A stretch of DNA of 7,172 nucleotides from Xanthomonas translucens pv. translucens DSM 18974 (GCF_000331775.1 NZ_CAPJ01000389.1:1-7172), one strand, 5' to 3'; shown: positions 1 to 5,768, numbered from the stretch's first letter. Notes: generated from the sequence alone by a model not told the origin. Program-made: numbers and translations.

Positions 1-909
1 GCGGGCGAGCTGAGCCTGCGCGCGGCGGGTGCGGAACTGCGCATCGACCGCGGCACCGGGCTGGTCGCGCGCTATGCCTATCGTGACCAGGAATTGCTGC
101 AGGGCGGTGCGCCCAACTTCTGGCGCGCGCCGACCGACAACGACATCGGCACCGGCCTGTATGCGACGCACCTGGTGTGGAAGACCTTGTCGGAAACGCG
201 CCGGGTCCGTTCCGTGGTCGCCAGCAAGCGCGATGACGGCAGCGCCAGGATCGACGTCGGTTTCGATCTGGGCGGCGACGGTGCGACGGCCGACGTGCGC
301 TACGACGTGGCTTACCTGATGGCGCGCGACGGCTCGGTGCAGGTCACCGCGCGCTTCGACCCGCGCTATGTCGGCCTGCCGGATCCGTTGCGCGTCGGCC
401 TGGCGTTCACCATGCCCAGCCGGTTCGTCGACCTGGCCTGGTATGGCCGCGGGCCGCACGAGACCTATGCCGATCGCGACAGCAGCGGCGAGATCGCGCT
501 CTATGCGGGCAAGATCGCCGAGCAGCACCACGACTACATCCGCCCGCAGGAAACCGGCAACAAGGTCGGCGTGCGCTGGCTGCGGCTGGCGCCGGAGCAG
601 GGCGCGGCACTGACGGTGAGCGGGTCCACGCCGTTGTCGGTCAACGCGCTTGCGTTCCCGTATTCCGACCTGGAGCGCAGGCCGGTCGGCAGCGCGCACA
701 GTTCCGATCTGCGTGCCCATGGCCGGGTGTCGTTGCTGATCGACGAGCGCCAGATCGGCCTGGGCGGCGACGACCAGTGGAGCAAATGGGGCCAGCCGCA
801 CGCGGCGTATCGGATCGCGCTGCAGCCGGCGAGCTACCAGTTCCGCCTGCAGCCGACCGCGGCGCCGGACGGCCTTGCCGAGCAGGCGGCGCCCGGGCGC
901 GACGAATGA
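1..909 (+). CDS. Beta-galactosidase (glycoside hydrolase family 2, LacZ type), C-terminal part
   Basis: The frame is open from the first base and ends at TGA 907-909, so 302 C-terminal residues are present and the N-terminal and catalytic TIM-barrel parts lie outside the window. The visible part matches domain 5 (Bgal small chain) of LacZ-type enzymes, which hydrolyse terminal beta-galactosides. Early on it has NFWRAPTDNDIGTG, equivalent to the conserved RAPLDNDIG stretch of E. coli LacZ. In the middle it has GRGPHETYADRDSSGEI followed by IRPQETGNKVGVRWL, the family's GRGPHE and PQE-GN motifs. Near the end it has GLGGDDQWSKWG, where E. coli LacZ has GVGGDDSWG with the substrate-stacking Trp. 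The chain stops soon after this, as usual. No signal peptide can be judged. A DgoR-like regulator follows 244 bases downstream in the same orientation, which suggests a galactose-utilisation setting. Whether this is the last gene of a longer operon cannot be seen. Confidence 0.93.
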   Translation, partial: AGELSLRAAGAELRIDRGTGLVARYAYRDQELLQGGAPNFWRAPTDNDIGTGLYATHLVWKTLSETRRVRSVVASKRDDGSARIDVGFDLGGDGATADVRYDVAYLMARDGSVQVTARFDPRYVGLPDPLRVGLAFTMPSRFVDLAWYGRGPHETYADRDSSGEIALYAGKIAEQHHDYIRPQETGNKVGVRWLRLAPEQGAALTVSGSTPLSVNALAFPYSDLERRPVGSAHSSDLRAHGRVSLLIDERQIGLGGDDQWSKWGQPHAAYRIALQPASYQFRLQPTAAPDGLAEQAAPGRDE

Positions 910-1061
910 GCGAGGGCCGGGCGAGGCAGCACCGTAAGGCGCGTCTTGCGCAGCCGTCGCCGGGCGTGCCGTGGCCGCTTCCGAACGATCGCCGTGGGGT
1001 GCCCGGCGGCCGGCGGCACGCGTGTCCGCGCGCTGTCAAGGACGTGGTCGCGTATCTCCCC

Positions 1062-1151
1062 CAGGCAGCAGATTTACCGTGAAAAAATCAAGACTTCCGC
1101 GCCGAAATCGCCGTGCTACTCTCGATCTTTCCTGGTAAAAACGGCTGCCTG
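1062..1151. promoter_or_regulatory. Inverted repeat flanking the promoter and start region of the GntR-type gene
   Basis: The left arm at 1062-1078 reads CAGGCAGCAGATTTACC. The right arm at 1134-1151 reads GGTAAAAACGGCTGCCTG and ends two bases before the ATG at 1154. The outer 8 bases (CAGGCAGC/GCTGCCTG) and the inner 6 bases (TTTACC/GGTAAA) are perfectly complementary, with a 3/4-base mismatched bulge between them. The arm centres lie about 72 bases apart, close to seven helical turns. A weak extended -10 (TGCTACTCT at 1114-1122) falls between the arms. The element could be a paired operator for the downstream regulator, allowing autoregulation by DNA looping. If transcription starts further upstream, it could instead be an RNA stem hiding the start codon. 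No clear Shine-Dalgarno precedes the ATG. The repeat is seen directly; its function is inferred. Confidence 0.5.
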
Positions 1152-1153
1152 CA

Positions 1154-1900
1154 ATGAAACCGCACGATCTGGGCAAGGGAGGGCGACAGTTCGGAAGCAC
1201 CACGCTCAGCTCGCAATTGCTCGATGCGCTGGGGCGCGATGTCGTGGCCGGAATCTACGGTTTGCAGAGTTTCCCGACCGAGGCGGAGATCTCCTCGGCA
1301 TATGCCACCAGCCGTAGCGTCACCCGCGAGGCGATCAAGATGCTGACCGCCAAGGGCCTGCTTTCCGCCCGCCCGCGCAGCGGCATCGTGGTCCGGCCCG
1401 AGCAGACCTGGAGCCTGCTCGATCCAGATGTATTGCGCTGGATGCTGGAACGCAAGTTCTCGCACAGCCTGCTGCGTTCGTTCACCGAAATGCGCCAGGG
1501 CATCGAGCCGATGGCGGCCAAGCTGGCCGCGCAGCAGGGCAATGCCGAGGCGATCGGCAAGATCGAGCACGCGCTGCAACGCATGATCGCGGCCGAGCGC
1601 GGCGAAGACGATCACCTGTCCTCGGACGTGGCCTTCCATGTCGCGATCCTCGACGCGACCGGCAATCCGTTCTACATGCAATTCCACGAACTGGTGAACA
1701 CCGCGCTGAGTTTTTCGATCCAGTTCACCAACCGCATCCGCGGGCATACGGCGAGCATCCCGGCGCACCGCGGGGTGCTGCAGGCGATCAAGAGCGGCGA
1801 TGCAGACAAGGCGCAGGCGGCGATGTTCAGCATCATCCACGATGTGCTGTCGTTGATTGCCGGCGAAGAAAGCCGGGAAGCGAAAAAGAAGCCGAGGTAA
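1154..1900 (+). CDS. GntR-family (FadR/FCD subfamily) transcriptional regulator, DgoR-like
   Basis: This is a 248-residue cytoplasmic DNA-binding repressor or activator, a normal length for the FadR subfamily. Residues about 20-80 form the GntR winged helix-turn-helix, including FPTEAEISSAYATSRSVTRE and the wing LSARPRSGIVV. Residues about 105-235 form an all-helical FCD ligand domain. Asp158, His162, His205 and His229 sit at the spacing of the metal/ligand-binding residues of that domain (DVAFH, AHRGVLQAIKSGD, IIHD). The linker WSLLDPDVLRWMLE and the following EMRQGIEPMAA closely resemble E. coli DgoR, which senses galactonate-pathway compounds, so a sugar-acid ligand is the best guess. The next-door beta-galactosidase supports this. 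The ATG at 1154 is the earliest usable start because an in-frame TAA lies at 1136-1138, but it lacks a good ribosome binding site. The C-terminus ends in a basic KKKPR tail. Family assignment is firm; DgoR-like specificity is inferred. Confidence 0.9.
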   Translation: MKPHDLGKGGRQFGSTTLSSQLLDALGRDVVAGIYGLQSFPTEAEISSAYATSRSVTREAIKMLTAKGLLSARPRSGIVVRPEQTWSLLDPDVLRWMLERKFSHSLLRSFTEMRQGIEPMAAKLAAQQGNAEAIGKIEHALQRMIAAERGEDDHLSSDVAFHVAILDATGNPFYMQFHELVNTALSFSIQFTNRIRGHTASIPAHRGVLQAIKSGDADKAQAAMFSIIHDVLSLIAGEESREAKKKPR

Positions 1901-1904
1901 CGCC

Positions 1905-1989
1905 GCAGCGCAGGCGCTGCCAGGCCGCGTGGTTGCGCGCAGATCGGAAGCGCCACTGCACTCCTGCTGCCGCGACCTGCGGCCTGGCA
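1905..1989. repeat. Long imperfect stem-loop downstream of the GntR-type gene
   Basis: TGCCAGGCCGC at 1918-1928 is an exact inverted copy of GCGGCCTGGCA at 1979-1989. The complementarity continues inward through GGTTGCGCGCAG at 1931-1942 against CTGCCGCGACC at about 1966-1976, with one T/C (G.U-compatible) difference and a few bulges. The arms are thus roughly 24-25 bases around a loop of about 23 bases. A smaller hairpin, GCAGCG-CAGG-CGCTGC, overlaps the left side at 1905-1920. It begins only five bases after the regulator's TAA. No T-tract follows on the + strand, so this is not a standard intrinsic terminator. It could act as a 3' RNA-stabilising structure or be a dispersed palindromic element. 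Confidence 0.55.
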
Positions 1990-2006
1990 ACAGATGCATT
2001 GTCTAC

Positions 2007-2041
2007 AAAAACAGCCCTCCTGCATGCGCAGGAGGAACTGT
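2007..2041 (-). terminator. Intrinsic terminator of the propeller-protein gene
   Basis: Read on the - strand, a perfect 8-bp stem CCTCCTGC-GCAT-GCAGGAGG (2016-2035) has a four-base loop. It is extended by ACAG (2038-2041) pairing with CTGT (2011-2014) across a small internal loop, and is followed directly by a run of T (complement of A 2007-2011). It lies about 45 bases beyond the stop codon of the - strand gene ending at 2086. On the + strand no T-run follows the hairpin, so it should mainly stop transcription coming from the propeller gene. Confidence 0.75.
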
Positions 2042-2055
2042 CGGTGCACGCCTGT

Positions 2056-2079
2056 CGCCGCCGCGCCGCCGCGCCGCCG
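2056..2079. repeat. Three tandem copies of CGCCGCCG
   Basis: The octamer CGCCGCCG occurs three times back to back at 2056-2063, 2064-2071 and 2072-2079, immediately downstream of the - strand stop codon. The flanks TCGCCGC (2055-2061) and GCGGCGA (2079-2085) are inverted copies, so the tract can also fold as a GC hairpin. It may simply reflect slippage in GC-rich sequence. Confidence 0.6.
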
Positions 2080-2085
2080 CGGCGA

Positions 2086-3819
2086 TCAGCGGCCGCGCGA
2101 GGTGGCCGGAACGAACTTGTACAGCTTGTGGATGCCGGTGCCGAAATTGAAGCGGCTATAGCCCGCGCCCCAGTAAAGCGCACCGTCCACCACCGCCGGC
2201 GCGCTCGACACCGAACCGCCGGCATCGAAGCTCCATAGGGTCTTGCCGGTCTCGGCGTCGAGCACGGTCATCGCGCCGGACATCGAGCCCGCATAGACCA
2301 GGCCGGGCGAGGATGCGAGCGGGCCGCGGCCGCCGGCGCCGAACGCGGTCTGCACCGGATCGACGCCCGGCACCTTCACCTGCCACAGGATCTTGCCGCT
2401 GGCCGCGTCCAGCGCCGCCCACGACCCGGCGTTCCAGGTCTCGGTATTGCCGGGGGCGAGGGTGTAGCTGGTGTGGTTGTTGTTGTTGATGGCCACGTAC
2501 ACGCGCGATTTCAGCGGATCCACCGACGAACCCCATTCGATGCCGCCGGCGGTGCCGCCCGGACCGACCTGGGTGGACCACACGGTGCGCCCGCTGTCGG
2601 CATCGAACGCCCAGTACACGCCGCTCTTCTGCCCGGCGCCGACCAGGGCCTGCGGCTTGCCGTTGCGGATCGCGGTGAACAGGTTGGCGCCGCCGCCGCT
2701 GAAGTCGTAATCCGGCCCCTGCGGTTGCTGGCACACGCCGGTGGTCGGCGCGACCAGGCACGACAGCGACCAGGCATCGGCGCCCTGCAGGCGCCGCGTC
2801 CACACCGGCTTGCCGCTGCGCATGTCCAGTGCCAGCACCGAGTCCACGTAGTTGTCCGGCGCCAGGCAGGCCAGCTGTGCGGTCTTGTCGCCATTGGCGT
2901 TCTTGACGCAGCGCGCCACGTCCAGCGGCACCGAGTAGTTGTTGCCGGTGGTGGCGTAGACGCGTTGCCGTTGCGGGTCGAGTGCCAGCGTGCCCCACAC
3001 CGCCGCGCCTGTATAGCCTTCCGGCGCGGTGCGGAAGCTCCACAGCAGCTTGCCGGTCTTCAGGTCGAGCGCAGCCACGCTGCCGCGGAAGGAGAAGGTG
3101 TAGCCCGGACTCAGCCCGCCCCAGTCGCCGGACGACACCCCGACATAGACGCGATCGCCGTAGACCACCGGCGAGGCGGTGATGCGCGCCTGCGCATTGG
3201 CCTCGACCAGGGTCTTCCACAGCAGCTTGCCGGTGTTCTTGTCGATCGCCACGACCGTGCCGCTGGCCTGGTCGCCGACCAGCACGCTGTCGCGCGCGAT
3301 CGCCGGGCTGTTGCGCGACAGCGAGGCGGCGTTGCCGGTGTAGTCGGACAGTTTCACCTGCCACACCGCCTTGCCCAGCGTGGTGTCGATGCGATACAGC
3401 TGGCCGCCCCAGTCGGGCACGTACAGCGCGCTGCCCTGCACGGTCGGCGTGGCGGACACGTCGCCGGCGGTGGTGAAGGTCCAGGCGGGCTTCAGCCGCG
3501 CCGCGTTGAACGGATTGATCTGCCACTCGGCCGGGGCGAAGCGGGTGTTGCGATAGCCGCCACCGGCGTTTTCCCAACTGCTGCCGGTGGCGTATGGCGC
3601 GCCGCCGCCGAGCGCCGTGCCATCGCCAGCGGTGGAGCGGAAGCTTGCGTTGTCGCCATCGCTGCCGCCCTGCGGGCCGGCGGACGCTGCGCTGTCGTTC
3701 GGAGTTTGCGCCGGGGCAGTGCTTGCGGATTGCGCCGACGCCGCCGTGGCGAGCATCAATCCGGGAGCCAACGCCAGCCACAGCACAGAAAGTGTCCGGT
3801 GCGCGTAATGCCTGTTCAT
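2086..3819 (-). CDS. Exported PQQ-type beta-propeller protein, related to polyvinyl-alcohol dehydrogenase
   Basis: This is a 577-residue protein. The ATG at 3817-3819 is chosen because AAGGA sits six bases upstream and the product then begins with a signal peptide (charged start, LSVLWLALAPGLMLATAASA, cleavage near residue 29). A Ser/Ala/Gly-rich linker follows to about residue 80. The rest is a propeller with at least seven tryptophan-docking repeats of the form LD-x-TGK-x-LW, for example at about 144-153, 192-201, 251-260, 331-340, 405-414, 470-479 and 520-529. SWENAGGGYRNTRF, GDVSATPTVQGSALYVPDWG, GPDYDFSGGGANLF and the end motif YSRFNFGTGIHKLYKF match the quinoprotein domain of polyvinyl-alcohol dehydrogenases. 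Four cysteines (304, 318, 354, 363) could form disulfides in the periplasm. No CxxCH haem motif exists, so an electron acceptor, if it is an oxidoreductase, must be separate. Substrate and PQQ binding are not proven. It is transcribed alone and has its own terminator. Confidence 0.88.
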   Translation of the reverse strand: MNRHYAHRTLSVLWLALAPGLMLATAASAQSASTAPAQTPNDSAASAGPQGGSDGDNASFRSTAGDGTALGGGAPYATGSSWENAGGGYRNTRFAPAEWQINPFNAARLKPAWTFTTAGDVSATPTVQGSALYVPDWGGQLYRIDTTLGKAVWQVKLSDYTGNAASLSRNSPAIARDSVLVGDQASGTVVAIDKNTGKLLWKTLVEANAQARITASPVVYGDRVYVGVSSGDWGGLSPGYTFSFRGSVAALDLKTGKLLWSFRTAPEGYTGAAVWGTLALDPQRQRVYATTGNNYSVPLDVARCVKNANGDKTAQLACLAPDNYVDSVLALDMRSGKPVWTRRLQGADAWSLSCLVAPTTGVCQQPQGPDYDFSGGGANLFTAIRNGKPQALVGAGQKSGVYWAFDADSGRTVWSTQVGPGGTAGGIEWGSSVDPLKSRVYVAINNNNHTSYTLAPGNTETWNAGSWAALDAASGKILWQVKVPGVDPVQTAFGAGGRGPLASSPGLVYAGSMSGAMTVLDAETGKTLWSFDAGGSVSSAPAVVDGALYWGAGYSRFNFGTGIHKLYKFVPATSRGR

Positions 3820-3859
3820 GCGGTGTCCTTCGGGGCTTGGAGTGGAGACCCCCCCTTTG

Positions 3860-3877
3860 CTACCAGCGCAATGGTAG
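3860..3877. promoter_or_regulatory. Inverted repeat CTACCA-N6-TGGTAG upstream of the propeller gene
   Basis: CTACCA at 3860-3865 and TGGTAG at 3872-3877 are perfect inverted copies separated by GCGCAA. The centre lies about 50 bases upstream of the start codon of the - strand propeller gene, and a run of seven C (3849-3855) lies between. Position and symmetry suit an operator for a dimeric regulator, but a small leader hairpin is equally possible. No regulator family is assigned. Confidence 0.4.
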
Positions 3878-4012
3878 GAAGGAAATGCCGCGCGTGTCAT
3901 GTACGCACAAAAAAGTTAGGGACTGCGAAAAGGTTGCATGGATAGCGAAAAACAATCGTGCGCGTGGCGTCGCATAGATGTCGCGTAGAAAACCTCTGCA
4001 TCCCCGATGGCT

Positions 4013-4117
4013 GGCATGCCGTGGGGTATGCGCTGCGGCATGCGCCGCTTCCCTTGCCGGGCAACGGCTTGTGTGTCAGGCATTTGGCATGCAAGCGTTC
4101 GCCCTTGCGCGGCATGC
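4013..4117. repeat. Cluster of four GGCATGC words at about 24-base intervals
   Basis: GGCATGC occurs at 4013-4019, 4037-4043, 4086-4092 and 4111-4117, all with the same flanking G. The start-to-start distances are 24, 49 and 25 bases, as if a fifth position near 4061 were missing; a degenerate GGCAACG lies at 4060-4066. The core GCATGC is palindromic, and the first copy extends to GGCATGCC. The even spacing suggests either an array of protein-binding sites or remains of a short tandem duplication. Confidence 0.5.
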
Positions 4118-4173
4118 GTGCCGATACGGGATAGTCGTCGGCGCATGAGTGGCGACTGAATGCCGAGCGTGTG

Positions 4174-4213
4174 GCGCAGCGGCACGTCTGCGCTTGGCCG
4201 CAGCGCAGGCTGC
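4174..4213. other. Overlapping alternative hairpins
   Basis: CTGCGC at 4188-4193 can pair with GCGCAG upstream (4174-4179) or with GCGCAG downstream (4203-4208), and GCAGC-GCAG-GCTGC (4200-4213) forms a third, overlapping hairpin. The pairings are mutually exclusive. This could be meaningful if the region is transcribed, but the stems are short and the sequence is GC-rich. Confidence 0.3.
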
Positions 4214-4427
4214 CGTGTGGCGTGTTGGTGACAGTCTGCGCGTCGCGTGCCTGGCACATGCCGCGTTCGAGTGTCGGTCCCTGGCGGATGGTCGTTGCGC
4301 ACATCCCCGATTGCGCATCGGCTACGACGGTGCGCCTTGCTGGTTCGGTGCCGCACAAGAATCGATCCGTTCAGCGGCCGCGCGCCACCGCGAAAACCGG
4401 GCAGCGGCGACGACGCATGGCATCGCC

Positions 4428-4457
4428 TTGCCCGTTCCGCTAGGGTCCAGGTATACG
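4428..4457 (+). promoter_or_regulatory. Possible sigma-70 type promoter for the histidine kinase
   Basis: TTGCCC (4428-4433) and TATACG (4452-4457) are separated by 18 bases and each matches four of six consensus positions. It lies in the correct orientation, about 170 bases before the kinase start codon. Matches of this quality arise by chance, so the call is tentative. Confidence 0.25.
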
Positions 4458-4631
4458 CGTTCAATCTGGAATGTTTAAGCTGGCGCATCGACGCTGTGGG
4501 GCTGACGCAATGGGGATGTTTTGCTTGGAAGGCCGCGCGGCCACGGTGGCAAGCGGCGCGGGGGCCATGCTCGCGGCGAATGGACGCGCTCGGCGGCGAC
4601 GGTGCGGCCGCCCGAGTGCGAGGGTGCCGGC

Positions 4632-5768
4632 ATGAAGTTGGCCGATTTCATCGAGGCCAACATCGGGCCGTTGTGCGACGACTGGATCGCGTTCGCGCGT
4701 AGCCGCGGTGCGCAAGGCGAGGCGATGAGCACCGTCCAGTTGCGCGATCACGCCGCGCAGCTGCTGGCGGAAATCGTTGCCGACATGCGCGCGCCGATGA
4801 GCGCGACGGAGCTGCGGCTCAGGTCGCTGGACGCCGGCTCGGAGCAGTTCGAGACCGACGGCGCGGCGAGCCTGCATGCCCGGCAACGGGTCAAGCACGG
4901 CTTCGGCATGATGCAGCTGGTGTCGGAATTCCGTGCGCTGCGCGCCAGCGTGATGCGTCTGTGGAGTCGTTCCGAACACACGCCGGGCGTGCAGGATGTG
5001 CCGGACATGAGCCGCTTCAACGAGGCGTTGGATCAGATCCTGGCCGATTCGGTGCGCGCCTTCATGGAGAGCGTGGAGCAGACCCAACACCTGTTCATGG
5101 GCATCCTCGGCCACGACCTGCGCGGGCCGTTGTCGGCGGTGATGAGTTGCGCGGAACTGATGCTGGGGCAAGGCGAGCAACAAGCGCCGCAGGCGCGCGT
5201 GCTGCTGCGCAGCGCCATGCAGATGAAGGCGATCCTGGACGACTTGATGGACTTCACCGGCGACAATCTGGGCATGTCGGTGGCGGTACGCCCGCAAGCG
5301 GCCAGCCTGGAGGCGTTGGCCCAGGACGTCGTCGACGAAATGGCCACGATCTATCCGAAACGGGCGATGCAGGTGATCACGGTCGGCGATTTGCACGGCA
5401 GCTGGGACGCGATGCGGCTGCGCCGGGTGATCGCGAACCTGCTGAGCAACGCATTGAAGTACGGCAGCCGCGATCAGCAGATCACGATCGCATTGAACGG
5501 CCTGGTGGCGGACGAGGTGGGCCTGAGCGTGCACAATCTGGGGCCGCCGATTCCCGAGGCGATGCTGGCCTCGGTGTTCGAGCCGTTGACCACGACCGCG
5601 CGCGCCGACGGTACGCCACAGGTGGCCGGCGCGAATCTGGGCCTGGGCCTGTACATCGTCGACCGGATCGTGGGCGCGCATGGCGGGCGTATCGAGGTCA
5701 GCTCCTCGCGGCAGGAAGGCACCCGTTTCCTGGCGACGCTGCCGCGGCACGCATCCGCCAGCGACTGA
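4632..5768 (+). CDS. Soluble sensor histidine kinase with probable RsbRD-like N-terminal domain
   Basis: This is a 378-residue protein with no signal peptide or membrane segment, so it probably senses a cytoplasmic signal or partner. The ATG at 4632 follows GAGGG (4620-4624) at seven bases and begins the conserved-looking domain directly. Residues about 1-150 are helical and resemble the RsbRD N-terminal sensor-type domain (IEANIGPLCDDWIAFAR, LRDHAAQLLAEI). A HisKA dimerisation domain follows, with phospho-acceptor His161 in GHDLRGPLS. The ATPase domain has an N box (RRVIANLLSNALKYG, 264-278), a G1 box VHNLGPPIPE where Asn302 replaces the usual Asp, as in other kinases with an NxGPPIP motif, an F box (VFEPL, 315-319) and a G2 box GLGLYIV (337-343). 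All parts needed for autophosphorylation appear present. No response regulator lies within the window, so it is an orphan as far as can be seen. The kinase assignment is firm; the N-terminal domain name is less certain. Confidence 0.92.
   Translation: MKLADFIEANIGPLCDDWIAFARSRGAQGEAMSTVQLRDHAAQLLAEIVADMRAPMSATELRLRSLDAGSEQFETDGAASLHARQRVKHGFGMMQLVSEFRALRASVMRLWSRSEHTPGVQDVPDMSRFNEALDQILADSVRAFMESVEQTQHLFMGILGHDLRGPLSAVMSCAELMLGQGEQQAPQARVLLRSAMQMKAILDDLMDFTGDNLGMSVAVRPQAASLEALAQDVVDEMATIYPKRAMQVITVGDLHGSWDAMRLRRVIANLLSNALKYGSRDQQITIALNGLVADEVGLSVHNLGPPIPEAMLASVFEPLTTTARADGTPQVAGANLGLGLYIVDRIVGAHGGRIEVSSSRQEGTRFLATLPRHASASD

Larger units (their letters stand above)
3820..4631. other. Long non-coding divergent region with many short palindromes
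   Basis: About 810 bases separate the - strand propeller gene from the + strand histidine kinase. Reading frames here give arginine-, histidine- or alanine-rich products without recognisable domains or good ribosome binding sites, so I treat the stretch as non-coding. It contains AT-richer patches at about 3905-3955 that could hold the propeller promoter, a cluster of GGCATGC words (4013-4117), several hairpins (3998-4031, 4174-4213, 4307-4321) and a possible kinase promoter near 4428-4457. It could be regulatory DNA, contain a small RNA, or be a decayed gene. Confidence 0.6.

Noticed and set aside
958..1007. GCCGGGC (959-965) and GCCCGGC (1001-1007) as a terminator after the beta-galactosidase
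   Set aside because: The loop is 35 bases, the stem is only 7 bp and no T-run follows, so it is not a convincing intrinsic terminator.
906..1082. A 58-codon frame whose ATG overlaps the beta-galactosidase stop (ATGA)
   Set aside because: The overlap looks like coupling, but the product is Arg/Pro-rich with no recognisable feature, there is no separate ribosome binding site, and the frame runs into the inverted repeat of the next promoter.
3860..3880. Partial likeness of the TGGTAG repeat to the XylR box of Xanthomonas (TGGTAGCGCTAACA, from memory)
   Set aside because: Only one half matches, and the GCGCTAACA half is not present in the right place.
2473..3945. A 490-codon + strand open frame lying opposite the propeller gene
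   Set aside because: It is antisense to a gene with clear motifs, signal peptide and ribosome binding site. Its Arg/Gly/Ala/His-rich product has no domain and follows from the GC third-position bias.
4252..4266. TGGCAC resembling the -24 box of a sigma-54 promoter
   Set aside because: The correctly spaced -12 element TTGC is absent; GCGT occupies that position.
3916..4488. A 190-codon - strand frame in the divergent gap
   Set aside because: The product is Arg/His/Thr-rich with no domain, the start lacks a ribosome binding site, and the frame overlaps the palindromic region.
4461..5750. A 429-codon - strand open frame opposite the histidine kinase
   Set aside because: It is the antisense shadow of the kinase, with low-complexity His/Arg/Gln-rich composition and no family likeness.
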